A stretch of 64,000 bases of DNA from Adiantum capillus-veneris (GCA_014529385.2 CM043953.1:79596338-79660337); one strand, 5' to 3'; shown: positions 53,040 through 64,000, counted from the first letter of the stretch. Program-made: numbers and translations. The notes: generated by a model from the letters alone, not told the origin.

Positions 53040-53660
53040 CTTGTTTGAATATGGCACACAAGAAAGCTCCAAAGTAACCATGCTAATCTTCCCATTGAGT
53101 AGTTCTATTAGCTTTGGCAAATGTGCTTTTGGAACTAGGATAGTGAAGAGGGATAGTGAAGATCACCAAATGTGCAACAACACTAGGATCAACACACCCT
53201 ATCTCATGTGGTTGAAAGCAAAATCCTTACCATGTCTTAAAAGCATTTTAACAAAAATTCTTCTCTTCTTTTGTTAAAATATCCTCACAACCAACCTTTA
53301 TCTCTTTTAGAGATTCCATTGTGAACTTGTGTCTAGTTACTTTTGGATCCTTGAGATTTGGTTGCAAAGAAACTTGTTCTAGGTTTTTCCTGCAATATGA
53401 TGGTAAAGGTAAGGCCACTAGTCTCACTTTCTTTTTCCACAATTTTGTACTTGGTATCCACACACACTTTTGGTCCTTCATTAGCATTGAAATCTTTTTT
53501 ATCTTTAAAAGTCTCAATCACATCATAAATTTCCATACAGCATACTTCCACAATGTGGATTCCATCTTGTATGCTAGAATCCATTATAGCTTCAAGCTCA
53601 ATCATAGTAACCACATGAGAAAATTTTTCAAAGAAACCTAAAATTCATTCACTATCCCTT
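53040..53660 (-). pseudogene. Minus-strand coding remnant joined to a gypsy RT fragment
   Basis: Minus-strand frames 53614-53333 and 53517-53248: MVTMIELEAIMDSSIQDGIH, VCCMEIYDVIETFKDKKDFN, PKVCVDTKYKIVEKESETSG, then TRHKFTMESLKEIKVGCEDI. Continuing, PSVVAHLVIFTIPLHYPSSK reaches about 53060. Not assigned. It follows the RT fragment after its abrupt break at about 53730, so either it belongs to the same element after a deletion or it is the host sequence at a junction. Confidence 0.35.
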
Positions 53661-53699
53661 ATGAAACCATTTTCAGAGTATGGCGTTTTGTGTATTTTG

Positions 53700-54380
53700 C
53701 AGGGACACCCCGCATCCCTTTGTAGTGTTTAGAATGTGGTAGGGGCATTGGTTAAGCCAAAAGGCATTACCTTATAAGCATATATTCCCCATTCCATGGC
53801 AAACGTTGTCTTGTATTTGTCTTCTACTACGATAGCTAATTGGTTGTAACCTCAGAATCCGTCTAGAAAGGAGTAGGCTTGCTTGCCACCCACTCGCTCG
53901 AGCACATGTTCCGTGATTGGTAAAGGATAGTTATCCCTTATTGTTGCAGCATTCACTTTCTTGAGATTTAAACATAAACGCAATTTTTCATTTTTCTTGG
54001 GGACAACCACAATGGGTGACACCTAGTCTGTGTGTTTAATCTCATAAATGAACTCCGCCTCTTAAACTTTTCAATCTCCTCTTTAATTTATTTGGCAAAT
54101 GTGTCATTATAGGTATAGGGATGTTGTCTGTAGGGTTTGGCATCAAGCTTCAAGGGGATCGTATGTTGACTTATCGATGGATCCACTCCTTTGAGGTCCT
54201 GATATGACCAAACAAAAACATCTCTATAATCCTTGAAGACTCCAATGAGCATCTCTTCTTCTTATGTGCTCAAATCCGTTGCGTCCTCTCTAGGGCCGCC
54301 AAGCCTATTTGTTTGGCATTTTCAGGGCCGTCATATGATTTGATGGATGGATGTCATCGAGGTTGCTGCGTAAAAGATTC
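53700..54380 (-). pseudogene. Gypsy RT N-terminal fragment (minus strand)
   Basis: Minus strand from about 54260: MLIGVFKDYRDVFVWSYQDL, KGVDPSISQHTIPLKLDAKP, then VVVPKKNEKLRLCLNLKKVN, ATIRDNYPLPITEHVLERVG, AYSFLDGF-TAG-GYNQL, FAMEWGIYAYKVMPFGLTNA, PTTF and a TAA where Gln is expected. It stops before the catalytic DD motif (about 53730). It is close in style to the RT of gypsy-B (NIKKVNAATIRDNFPLPIIE). Frame changes near 54060. It is a truncated fragment without LTRs. Confidence 0.8.
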
Positions 54381-54644
54381 CTGTTATGTCTGTTCCTTAA
54401 GCCATTGTTGCAAACACCACCACTCAACTAGCATAGTAAGAGGTCACCTTGTACCATGACGCATTAGAGACCTGTTCTTCAAACAAAAACATGTATGAAT
54501 TCAACATTTGCAAGTTGTATAATAAAGACACTTGTTAAGTATATGTCGTACAAGTATTTCCATCCAACTGGGAATAAACAATCCTTAAATATACATTATG
54601 ATGAGATTACCCACCTCTAATAAGCATGGATTTGAAGAACCTAC

Positions 54645-54769
54645 CTGCAAGATGTAACAAAGAAGGTTGTTTTAGAGGAAAAGTGGTGACACTTAACCTC
54701 TCTAACCTTCGGCCTTTCACTATTTGACACTCATCAAGTTTCAGCACAAAGCAACCTTCGTGCCAAGCA
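54645..54769 (-). CDS. Putative short exon (minus strand)
   Basis: 125 bases bounded on the minus strand by TTTTGCAG before it and GTAGGTTC after it: AWHEGCFVLKLDECQIVKGR, RLERLSVTTFPLKQPSLLHL. It is open throughout in one frame and lies downstream of the ORF at 54810-55427. A possible next exon starts after TTTGAAGAACAG at about 54484 (VSNASWYKVTSYYA). Not assigned to a family. Confidence 0.4.
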
Positions 54770-54809
54770 CTGCAAAACAAATAGAGGCAAAACCTTAGAC
54801 TTCAAATTC

Positions 54810-55427
54810 TATGATAAGAACAACACAACCAAAAGTAAGAAGTATATTGTTCCCTTGCACAAAGGGGTGTTTCTTTCAAATATGTGATGGTGTTGGCAAG
54901 CTTCATAATGTGGACATCCTTTTTCTACATTTTTTTGTCGGAGAGTTTCAACCTCCCTCTCTGAAGAGGCAATATTGTTGTAATGCCATAGTTTTGAGCT
55001 GAAGAGATTGACATTTGTACATCCACAAATGCAAAGAAGCACCTGCACCCATAGACAACCGCTTGCAATAGTCTAACAAGCATGCTTCTCTCCTCCCAAG
55101 GTATTGAAGAAACATAGAAAGGCTATTAAAGGATGGATGGAAGCACCTTACAGATCCATAAGGGTACAAATGGCCATCCACCCAAATGTTGACATTTGTC
55201 CCACCGACAGGGCGACATTCATGTGATGACCTCTGCTCATCCTCACGTGCAACCTTCGGTGAAAACTCAGTGGGCATGCAAATATGTACGTTCCTGGTGT
55301 GTGGAGTACGTGGTGGTGGAGGCACACGATTTGTGATGTTTGTGAGCACCATGGAAGGTGATGTGTGAGGAAGCAAAGGATAAAAAGAGAGAGGGGGGGA
55401 GGAAGATGGGAGGAGAGAAGGGGACAA
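54810..55427 (-). pseudogene. Unrecognised minus-strand gene segment
   Basis: A 159-codon minus-strand frame. A Pro/Ser-rich start precedes a likely true start at about 55352 (MVLTNITNRVPPPPRTPHTR). Then PTEFSPKVAREDEQRSSHEC, GTNVNIWVDGHLYPYGSVRC, FHPSFNSLSMFLQYLGRREA, CLLDYCKRLSMGAGASLHLW and KCQSLQLKTMALQQYCLF. One frame change near 54955 continues it as VETLRQKNVEKGCPHYEACQ to about 54830. It is Cys/His-rich in places and reads as a globular protein. No known domain identified. Confidence 0.5.
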
Positions 55428-55911
55428 GGTGGGAGAGGGAGAGAGAAGGGGGTAGGGAGGGAGAGGAGGAAGGAGGAGGAGAGAACAAAGATTATTTTTT
55501 TTTTGGAGAAAGATTTTTGAAAAAGTGGACTTTCAGTGGCTTGTAGGTCAAAAAATGGTTTTTTTTTATATGCATATATATTGGGGGGGAGTTTTAATAA
55601 AACATAAGTAAAAATGACTTTTTTGAAAAAAAAGTCAATTTTTAGCCCTTAGTGACAAACGTTTTTGCTGACCACACTCCTTTATTCCCGTCGCTTTCAA
55701 AAAACTAGAGAGAGAAAGTGACCTCTTAGGTCCACATCCTACATGTGCCTTTAAAAAAGGGCTGAAAAGGCCTATTCAAAACTAGCTTATTAAATTCTTT
55801 TGTCCCCTTAACCATACACAATATTAGCCTTAATCCCTAAAAATTAGGATTCCTTACAAGGCCCATGCAAAGTCCATATTTTTCCTAATGTAGAGACTGT
55901 AAAGTAAGATT

Positions 55912-56880
55912 GTTAGCTGAACTAGCATATGGCAATGCTAACTACCATGGTGGCACTATTAGGTAGCATCTCCAGGGGGGAAAGGGAGTCACTTAATAAT
56001 TATGTGACTATCACGTGAGTGCAATAGAAGGGGTTATTAATTTTTAGTTTTTCTCACATTTTTATATACAGAAGAGTATTATAACATGGAATCGAAAAAA
56101 AATTACAGATTCAATATAAAAAAGGTGTATTTTATTTGTCAAAAGCTCATAGAATAAGAGTTTTAAAAATAGTCATTGAACGCACACGATATACACAATT
56201 TATGCATAGTGATCCCCTCGAGGGTACCATAGTGTTAGTGCTAACAAGCATAAGGGCCAATGCTAATTAGCATGGTGGCATTGATAACTATTATGGTAGC
56301 AACTATATCTAGCATATGCATATGACATTGGTAACTAGCATGGTAGCATTGATATCTAGCATAGGAAGGGACATTGCTAACTAGAATGGTGGTACTTCTA
56401 TCTAGCATCATATAGGTCTATGCTAGATATCATAAAAAAACAAGTAACTAGCATGGTGGCACCCATATCTAGCATAAGAAACATATGGCACTACTAACTA
56501 GCATATGACATTGTCAACGATCATGGTGGCACCTATATCTATTATAAGCATACGACACTGGTAGCTAGCATGGTGGCACTGATATCTAGCATAAGAAGAA
56601 TATGACACTGCTAACTAGTGTGGTGGCACCTATATCTAGAATAAGCATATGACACTAGTAACTAGCATGGTGGCACTGATATCTAGCATAAAAAGGATAT
56701 GACACTGCTAACTAGCATGCTGGCATCTATATCATAAGCATATAACATTGGTAACTAGCATGGTGGCATTGATATCTAGCATACGAAGGATATGACACTG
56801 CTAACTAGTGTGGTGGCATCTACATCTAGCATAAGCATATGGAATTGTTAGGTATCATGATGACACTACTAGATATGATA
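55912..56880 (+). repeat. ~48-bp satellite array, dimeric higher-order unit
   Basis: Repeating sentences of the type ACTGCTAACTAGCATGGTGG followed by CACTGATATCTAGCATAAGA. Units of about 47 and 50 bases alternate: one ends ...ATAAGCATAT, the other ...ATAAGAAGGATAT, giving a dimer of about 97. The dense array is 56230-56880, with decayed single units from 55912. CTAG occurs in almost every unit. It lies between two minus-strand coding blocks, possibly within an intron. Confidence 0.9.
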
Positions 56881-56991
56881 TTGTAATTGTAAATGTACCA
56901 TATGCGGTCTAGTGTTGACTATCATAATGACCATGGCATGTAGCATAGGGTATGTACCATATAGACAAAAAAAATATTGTAAAGCTCTTAC

Positions 56992-57330
56992 CATCTCCCC
57001 ATACCACACTCGATTGAGCATCGCTTGGAATTTTCATGTAGCAGTTTCAAACCACACATTGATCCCTATAGGCACACAAGGTTGCAAAGCACATTGAGTG
57101 ATATGTGTGCTTGCACAGGGTAGCACCACTAGCATGACAACTTCATTGGCATCATATATGTGCCCATACCTATCACATTTTGCAAATAAAGTAAGGTCAT
57201 TTGTGGTGGGGGGCAGAACAGGAGGTAGAGATGGGAAAATGTAAACTTGGACCCTACTCATCATCTCTTGAATTAGGGCATGCTGCATATCCAACTCCTT
57301 GATAGCATCAACATGGAGATCTATCTTATG
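56992..57330 (-). CDS. Exon of unrecognised minus-strand gene, RING-like Cys/His cluster
   Basis: 339 bases (113 codons), open, bounded by TTGATTGACTGCAG upstream and GATG-GTAAGAGC downstream on the minus strand: HKIDLHVDAIKELDMQHALI, MMSRVQVYIFPSLPPVLPPT, LFAKCDRYGHIYDANEVVML, VVLPCASTHITQCALQPCVP and WFETATWKFQAMLNRVWYGE. The spacing C-x2-Y-x-H...P-C-x3-H-x3-C-x4-C resembles a degenerate RING-type zinc site, but the assignment is weak. Exon length is a multiple of three and phase 0 at the upstream junction, which favours a real exon. Confidence 0.5.
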
Positions 57331-57405
57331 CTGCAGTCAATCAAATACACATAGGGATTGCAAAAATACATCCGTGTATATAGTCAATGTTTTGAAATAA
57401 CTTAC
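57331..57405 (-). other. 75-nt GT-AG intron (minus strand)
   Basis: Donor GCT-GTAAGTTATT (strong) at 57405 and acceptor TATTTGATTGACTGCAG ending at 57331. It joins in phase 0 an exon ending IIAKLDNISTLA to one beginning HKIDLHVDA. Confidence 0.7.
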
Positions 57406-58840
57406 AGCTAGCGTGGAGATATTGTCGAGCTTGGCTATTATTCCTCCAAGAACTACCAACATTGATTCTTGTGCTTCGAGATGCACAGCAAGGGTGATTC
57501 TTGTGACAGAATCTTCCTCTACCAAACCTTCCAACTTCGATTTCGTTACAATAATCTGCTCATGCAATAGTGCAATTACTGTAGTAAATTTCTCATCATG
57601 CTCAATTTTGTACTTTTGCAGCCTCCAATTTGTATCGAATGCTTACAAGTTCATCTTTGGCCACTCTCACTCTTAACTCTACATCTTAAATGAGAGCTTT
57701 CAACTTCCATGGTGTGAGCATGTAATCTACATGTTGACTTGGTAAGTCATGTATTGTTGTGGAGGTGCTCTTGAGATAGGTGTCGCTTCAATCTGTGATT
57801 CTGCTTTGACATTCTCTAACGTAGCCTCACCTATGCCATTGTTTAGCTTTCAATGCATGTAGTGGGTAACGAAGTGGCCGGATTTCTATCGATCATTGTT
57901 GTGTTATTCACCCACAACACCCCAAGTAAAGACTACTGCCCTGCGTGCTTTCAAAATACATGGATTGGATTGCAAGAAGTATTCTCTTGCAAATGACACG
58001 TTTACCTCCATATTCATCGGTCACTTTCGGTAGACCTTGTTGTAAAAGACCAGGAGGTCCTCAAACTGCTCTGGAAAAATACTACTACATTTAACCCTGT
58101 AAGAACCTGCATCCCTTGCGTATGTGAAGATTGACAATATGTATGCCTCTAAGACATTAGATTCCCTTAGCAAGCTTTGGGTCCTAGCCTTCTATGTCGA
58201 GGCCATACTAATTGTGAACATCTTCCTTTGTATGGCAAAATACTGATTGGAGGGTGTCCCTCCATCTACTTGCAAAAGATTAGAGTATAAGCATTAAGGC
58301 ATTGACTATAAATGCATAGTAGGTGGCTAGAGAGAGACACATACTCGACACATTTGTCACCCTCTTCTATATCCGCTCTGAGTCTGTGTCATTGTCAACG
58401 TTGAGTATCGCATATGCCCAGCTCTGCTTGCGTACTAGTTTAGCTTGGTTGGGTGAAGGATGGAGGATTTCTCCTCTCGGAGAGGGACTTTTGCACTGGT
58501 GGGGAGAAGCCTGACATTGGACTCATTCCTGTGGAGTTCCTTGTACCTACAAGGACCACTATCTCTGGCACACTCGTTGTTGTGGATTTTGTTGCACAAG
58601 TGGGGATCCCTACATTTCAAGTGACTCCAAGGTGTGAGCTTTTCTTACTCTCCTCATGCTTCCACGGTGTACTCAAGATAAAGGTGGTGCCCACACATCG
58701 GTAGAGATGTTTCTTCAAATAGGTGGAGCAATCATGCCATGCATTCAGACTCCATTCCACCTTCATCATTGAGCTTACTGCTTGAAAATAAGATGTGACT
58801 TTTGTCGTCATTTTCAGAAACTCTTTGCATCGCATAAAAT
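57406..58840 (-). pseudogene. Unrecognised minus-strand gene, 5' and coiled-coil part
   Basis: From 58835: MRCKEFLKMTTKVTSYFQAV, WSLNAWHDCSTYLKKHLYRC, then (other frame) TSVPEIVVLVGTRNSTGMSP. After a probable intron, at about 58270, LQVDGGTPSNQYFAIQRKMF, SLLRESNVLEAYILSIFTYA, YRVKCSSIFPEQFEDLLVFY and NVSFAREYFLQSNPCILKAR. Nearer the 3' end it becomes a coiled coil (DELVSIRYKLEAAKV, EQIIVTKSKLEGLVEEDSVT, ESMLVVLGGIIAKLDNIS). Several stops and shifts interrupt it; some may be introns. Not a pol, transposase or host family I know. It joins the exon at 56992-57330. Confidence 0.45.
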
Positions 58841-59571
58841 CTATTTGAGATATGCTATCAAAAGTACCACTATGTTAACGTGCTTCCACCCTACTAGATT
58901 TTATATATTTTAGAAAGTGTCACCATTACAATCTCCAAAAACCATGGGGAATTCCTAAGCTCATGGTCTCTCCTCTTGGTTAGGGTAGGTTTTGCACGGG
59001 CAAGAAGCTCTCCTCTAGCAATTGGCGAATGATGCGTCCAACTTGCAAGAGGTTGCTACCTTTGTCCCTTCCTCCCAATGAAGCATCGTCATAGTCAACT
59101 CTACCTCCAAATAGCAGAGTTAGACTCTCAAATGCTTCATTGTGCAAAACTCATTAAAAAATGTGGGGACTTTCAAGGGCTTCGTTGTGCAAAACTTGCC
59201 AAAAAAACGGATGTCACCACAATGTTGAGAATGTTTGCATGCAAAAGCGTTCTAACCGTGACCCTTAGTATGTGGCATCATAATCGAAAACCTTATCTAC
59301 AAGGGCTTAGTCGGAGCATCATGTGCGCCTAACTTCAACCATGGTGTGTCAAGGTGGAGCTGCATATGATCACTGCAGTGACTCATGTGCGAAGGCTTTC
59401 AATGCATCAGGTGGCTACAGCTCCTCCATTACCCTCTTGGCTTCTGCAATTGTTGCCCACCAACTCCACGATGCACTGTTGGGGAGCTTCCCACCACCAC
59501 CATGGTTGTTGCAGCTCCCCGCTCACCCATCTCCTCGATGGGGTGTGGCAAATCGGCCAATGATTACGATC

Positions 59572-59638
<67 letters not shown>

Positions 59639-59885
59639 GTTGTCAAGAGTGAAGGACCATCAAGATTTCTCTTCTTCTTTTCGCTCTCAAAGAGTGTTAC
59701 TTTTTTGGCTTTCTAAAAGAAACCCTTAGTGTTGTGTGTGTTGGGTTAGGGAGACTCCTTTCATTTCACATCCTGACATGATGGAGACTTACCTTTCATT
59801 TTACATCTGACATGTCTTTGCTTTTCTTGAATTCTATCGTTTTAGAATGCTAAAGTGAAGTTTCACCTTGCATAAATTTTAGTAA

Positions 59886-59916
<31 letters not shown>

Positions 59917-60780
59917 GTTTTTTTTGCATTCTATTGTTTTAGAATGCTAAAGTGAAGCTTCACTTTGCATAATTCTAATAAAATCTATACACACACATAT
60001 AAATTAATTAGTTCTTTTTATTTCACCTTTCATTTCACAACTTCACATGGCTTTACATTTCTTGCATTTTATAGCTTGATTCCAGTCAGTGTTAACGTTC
60101 GAGAAAGTCTCTTTTATTAAGTGGTTGCTGATCGAGTTTCTTCCTCACAAAGAAGAAAATCAAAAATTTTGAGATTTGCAAAATTTTGGACGACTTTCTC
60201 ACATATTTCATCGGTTTTTCTTCTGTTTTCCATGGTTTGCAGTTAGCTAGTCTCGATTTTCAATCGGCTCAAGACTAAGCTGAGGCAATCCTTTCCCAAA
60301 CACTAATACCAGTTTAATTCAACCTAACAATTCTATCACTTCCTTATTGTTTTTGAAAGCCGTCGTGACCCTTGTCGTTTTATAGTATCGGGCTACACAT
60401 ACTTACTTACTACTCGGTCTCTATTAAAAATAAAACCCATTACTTTGTCCAGAGATTCCACTATTTACTTAGTGAGCCAAAGGCTCTCTTTGGAGCAGAA
60501 GCCACCACGTGGCATTAGATTTATTTTTATAAAAAAACATCGCTTCCATGAAAAGCTCTAAAAAAAAGTCCATGATGAAAAGCTACCAAGTGAATAAAAT
60601 AAAAAAAGCACTTTGCGTTGCAGTTTGATCTTCTGTTCGTAGACCATCAAGCTGATGGTACTTCGGATGCTTGCCAACATGATGAGCACTCAGATACTTC
60701 GTGCGATAAACACGGCAAAGGTCTGTTCTAGTGCTACTGAAACAGAAGATATCAAATTTCAATCAATGAACAGTTGGCCT
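58841..60780. other. Non-coding region with microsatellites and a short direct repeat
   Basis: No supported gene; ORFs around the CT run are artefacts. It contains (CT)31 at 59574-59635 and (AC)13 at 59891-59916. Two ~75-base direct copies occur at about 59826-59900 and 59927-60000, both with TTTTAGAATGCTAAAGTGAA followed by a near-palindromic AGTGAAGCTTCACT and each running into an AC repeat. Elsewhere unremarkable. Confidence 0.6.
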
Positions 60781-60789
60781 AATCTATAG

Positions 60790-61967
60790 TTGAATCACCA
60801 ACACTCATTGTCTCGCAAGTTCGTTCAACACATTTTTCTACTGGCTATTGGTGACACAGACGGCAAAGGCCGAAGAAAGGGAACGAGTAAATGTCAAAGT
60901 GGACATGAGGCAGAAAAGCTTGGCAATATCGATCACACCAAAGCTTATGATGGTTATCCTCAAGTAATTAAGCTAGCGATTTCAGTGCTAGCTGCTTGTG
61001 CCTTTAGTGGAGTGTGTGAGGGGATTAGTGGCAGACAGCTTAATGTCAAGGGAAAGCCATTGGAGAATATTGCCACTAGTGCAAGTCATGGTTTGTTGAG
61101 TCGTTGGCTTCAGTCGCACTCCCCCTCTGTTGATAGCCTATCTAAAAATTTGATGAGGCAAGCATTTCAGAACGATCAAAAACATCTCTCATGACCAATT
61201 CAATGCAAAATATGGTGTCCACAAGAGTTGGTTAATGTGTAGCTCCAAGGAGATGCAGCAGCATTGTAGTGAAAGTCTAGTAAATCATGCAGGTGCCTAC
61301 ACTGCCGACCAGGTGAAAAAGAATAGTCAAAGAGCAGAAGTGGAATTAGCTAATTCTTTTTTCAACACAGAGATTTGATGATGGAGAAGCTGACAAACAC
61401 GGACTCAAAGTAATGGCATTTTTGGAGACAAGCATACCAATATGTCGGCACCTATTAGCCTCCAAGAGCAGTTCATGGTTGCCCATTCAACAACAAGGTG
61501 GGATTGCAGAAACTCTATAGACAGTATGGCTAATAATACGGCCTATAACGAGCTTCTTTTGCAATAACAATGATTTGGTGGAGGATCCTATGAGCAAAGG
61601 TCCATGTACGCAGCAGCTATCATATCAAGTTCAAATGGCTACAGATGACATACATCGGTTTGGTATTGTAGCCAACACAGACCCTCATTTTCCCTGGGAG
61701 AAAAGCTACTCTAGGGCGAGCAGTGGAAATCTATTCACATCTTCTCCAAGGTGTTTTGTGCAACAGGCGGTTGAGGTAGAAACTCCATATAGCAGCTATA
61801 GTATGCCAAACAGGTCCAGTGCAATTATCGCCAACAACATCTTAACATTCCATAGTGCAAGGCATACAGCTGTTAATATATTGTCTGAGCGCGGAACCAA
61901 TTTCAATGTCAAGAGGATTGTACAGAGTTTGTCTATTGTCGAATGCAGGTTGCAACCTCAAGATTGA
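60790..61967 (+). pseudogene. Unrecognised plus-strand coding remnant
   Basis: Three consecutive frames read as one protein-like series. 60790-61194: KLGNIDHTKAYDGYPQVIKL, AISVLAACAFSGVCEGISGR, GLLSRWLQSHSPSVDSLSKN. With a +1 shift: NISHDQFNAKYGVHKSWLMC, AYTADQVKKNSQRAEVELAN, two stops. Then DGEADKHGLKVMAFLETSIP and, from 61575, VEDPMSKGPCTQQLSYQVQM, IHRFGIVANTDPHFPWEKSY, HTAVNILSERGTNFNVKRIV. The base and residue composition resembles a host gene more than a transposon. It could be a pseudogene or exon set. No domain recognised. Confidence 0.4.
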
Positions 61968-62744
61968 GAAATTATTTTATTAGTTATACACTCAATATAT
62001 CATATATGCTGGGTGCCAAGCGCCCTCTTTTGCAAATACATTTCTCATGATGTTGCATCTTATCTCGGTTTTCTTGTAGAGATGAGTCAGCTTTCTTTGC
62101 ATCTCTTACTGGCTTAGCATATAACATCCATTACATTGGTAAAAATTCGAGGAGGGTTGTCTGGACAGAGGGGTTGGCTGGCGTGTTGCGGATTGGAGGG
62201 CCGCCACTAGGGCTTGACAAGGAGAGTTGGTCGCATGGGGTGGTGGCGGTGATATTGATTGGACTAAACATATGGAATCTGGTTGTATGCAAAAAAAGGG
62301 CCAGATTTCTCGCAGGCTTCATGCCGCCACCTCAATTGCATCGTTAAGAGAACTACTAGTACCTTTGTCATAAAGCACTGGCTTCTCCATCTTTTGCAGG
62401 GATTGCACCTTGAGAGCATTCAAGTTGCATGTTTTGACTAGAGATATTAGTTTCTAGCGGATGGTTGTTGCCCCCATTGCAAGCGGAAAGTGGTTATTGG
62501 AGGCCCAAAATCATTGAATCTTTATAGTTGCTTTTTGCTCATACTGCTCAAAGCACGAGAGTCAGGAAGTTCAAAAGAAGACGCTCAATGCAAAAAACAA
62601 ATCTATTGCTCTTGAAAGTGAGATCGTTGTCGAAGGCATTAATAGATCTTTTATAGTTGTTGGTGGTGAGCTTGAGTATACCGTCTCTATGGCAAGAAAA
62701 CATAATTGTTGTAAGCTGATCAAAACAGCTTACGGCACACAGAT

Positions 62745-62780
<36 letters not shown>

Positions 62781-64000
62781 AGAAGGTAATATTGATCAGA
62801 GGGCATAGAACATAAAGTTACATCTATGTGTTTTGTGTATGGCAAGGAGGACATATATTCACAACACTACATGTTCCATTTGCACAAGCACGACTCCAGC
62901 TCGACAACACTACAAGGACCAAGGTTCGTTATCGGCATCCAATTTTCCACGCGCATGCGTTTTCTTGGTGCAACACATAAATGCTACGGTGCAGAGCATG
63001 GCTTTCGTTTCTTATAATTTTGGAAAGACCACAGTGCCAACTCTCCACCATACTTTGTATGGCACCTCTGTATGACGTGCACCAGATACTTTGCACTTTC
63101 AATCTGTGAGGTTTCATTACAAGATGATATGTTTAACTATTCACATTGCCTTTTTGTAGCTCAATGAAAATATCAGCATGTAGATTGGACAATTGAAAAG
63201 AGCGGCAGTTACAACATTGCAGGTCAATAAAGCACCTCATTTATTGTTGCAGCTCATTCATGCTTTATGTATTTGCTTGTTTTGGAATTTTCTGCATTAC
63301 TTCCTTTGCTTCGATTTATTTTGGATTTCATTTTCAAGACTATACACTTGATGTCGATCAACATCTGTGTATGTTAGTTACGCACACAACTCTTTACATG
63401 CAGTTGCTAGTAGCCAATGCATGTGATGGATATTTCCATTAGTGAATGCATGTGTTGTATCACAGTATTGAATTCACCTTGTGCATCTTTACTTTAGCTC
63501 TAAATAATTGATACCATACTAGGTGTCAAAATAATTGATGTCATACTATATATGTCCTCATTTCTCTCGTACTAGGTGTCATTATGAAGTTCTCAAGACC
63601 TAGAAGATTACAGTCCAAGCGTCAATAAGCTAGGGAGAAAACTGCAATCAACTTGAAACTAGCTTACCATCCATATGCTAGGTCATGGTTTAAAATTACT
63701 GCATTGTATAAAGATTGGAGCATGCAATGTGACATCTTTGCTCACAATCTAGAAATATGTCCCTTTTGCACGGCAGCATACCTCACATATATAGCAATAA
63801 ACGAGGTTGACACACAAAACAAATAGACACTCCTACTCTCCTCACCTCTATATTATTAATGGGCACTTTGCCATCGAAACGGGAATAACAAGACTCGGCA
63901 GCATTGCATCTACAATCCATTACCAGTTCAAGATATCAACCACAAATCAACAGTAACCCCTCTCTATTCATGAGATCGATGAGTGATATTTGGACATAAA
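61968..64000. other. Mostly non-coding right end
   Basis: No convincing gene. A plausible acceptor (TTTTGCAG at about 62399) and short charged frames (NAKNKSIALESEIVVEGINR near 62590) may be leftovers of the coding series at 60790-61967. (AC)16 lies at 62746-62778. A short direct repeat AATTGATRYCATACTA occurs at about 63507 and 63531, with TACTAGGTGTCA at about 63518 and 63570. The rest is A/T-rich. Confidence 0.4.

Noticed and set aside
55267..55546. Pro/Ser-rich minus and Arg/Glu-rich plus ORFs
   Set aside because: Low-complexity AG-rich sequence; only the part starting near 55,352 on the minus strand looks like real protein.
59385..59729. ORFs of 80-114 codons around a CT run
   Set aside because: Openness comes from the (CT)31 tract; the flanks show no domain or conserved frame.

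Overview
This window comes from a land-plant nuclear genome. It carries gypsy/Ty3 elements of the Tat/Ogre and Athila kinds, a copia/Ty1 element primed by initiator tRNA-Met, an En/Spm (CACTA) transposon and short GT-AG introns of about 75 nt. I see no rRNA, tRNA, organelle or bacterial genes and no clearly intact housekeeping gene. The density of old, nested, stop-ridden retroelements suggests a large repeat-rich genome, such as a fern or gymnosperm. That lineage guess is inference only.

Layout. 1-11,092: two related gypsy elements. Gypsy-A (gag at 882, linker to 2,322, protease-RT linker at 10,574-11,092) appears to be split by a second element, Gy2 (2,323-10,573). Gy2 has a 1.5-kb LTR, leader micro-ORFs, gag, protease, RT, RNase H, a second archaeal-type RNase H and integrase. 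Its 3' end is scrambled by an inversion. 11,093-20,496: gypsy-B, with a tRNA-Asp-type primer site, a 2-kb leader built of ~286-bp repeats, an extra ORF before gag, and an integrase with two zinc-binding domains. 20,497-33,620: gypsy-C, with the same leader repeats, a long coiled-coil ORF, no protease or RT, a dual RNase H and an integrase. It, or the LTR shared with B, is interrupted by a complete copia element (21,416-26,570; two 227-bp LTRs; near-perfect target duplication). 33,620-36,540: a decayed CACTA transposon on the minus strand.

36,555-45,500: gypsy-D (Athila-like pol) with an extra coiled-coil ORF downstream of integrase. That ORF is split by a 2.3-kb solo LTR (42,551-44,854) with a perfect GGTTT target duplication and a 19-bp minisatellite inside. 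46,000-47,125: an ORF whose C-terminal half contains the first helices of a histone H3-type fold. 46,990-58,840: a run of minus-strand, intron-containing coding segments that I cannot assign to any family. They are interrupted by a minus-strand copia fragment, a minus-strand gypsy RT fragment and a ~48-bp satellite array. 58,840-64,000: mostly non-coding with microsatellites, plus a frame-broken plus-strand coding stretch at 60,790-61,967.

Almost every retroelement reading frame has frameshifts or stops, so none looks autonomous. The most unusual signals are the unassigned minus-strand spliced locus with a neighbouring H3-like ORF, the leader tandem repeats with a TAATCGCGATTA palindrome, the conserved micro-ORF upstream of Tat-type gag, and the coding exon inside a solo LTR. 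Coordinates of pseudogene domains are approximate because frames change repeatedly.
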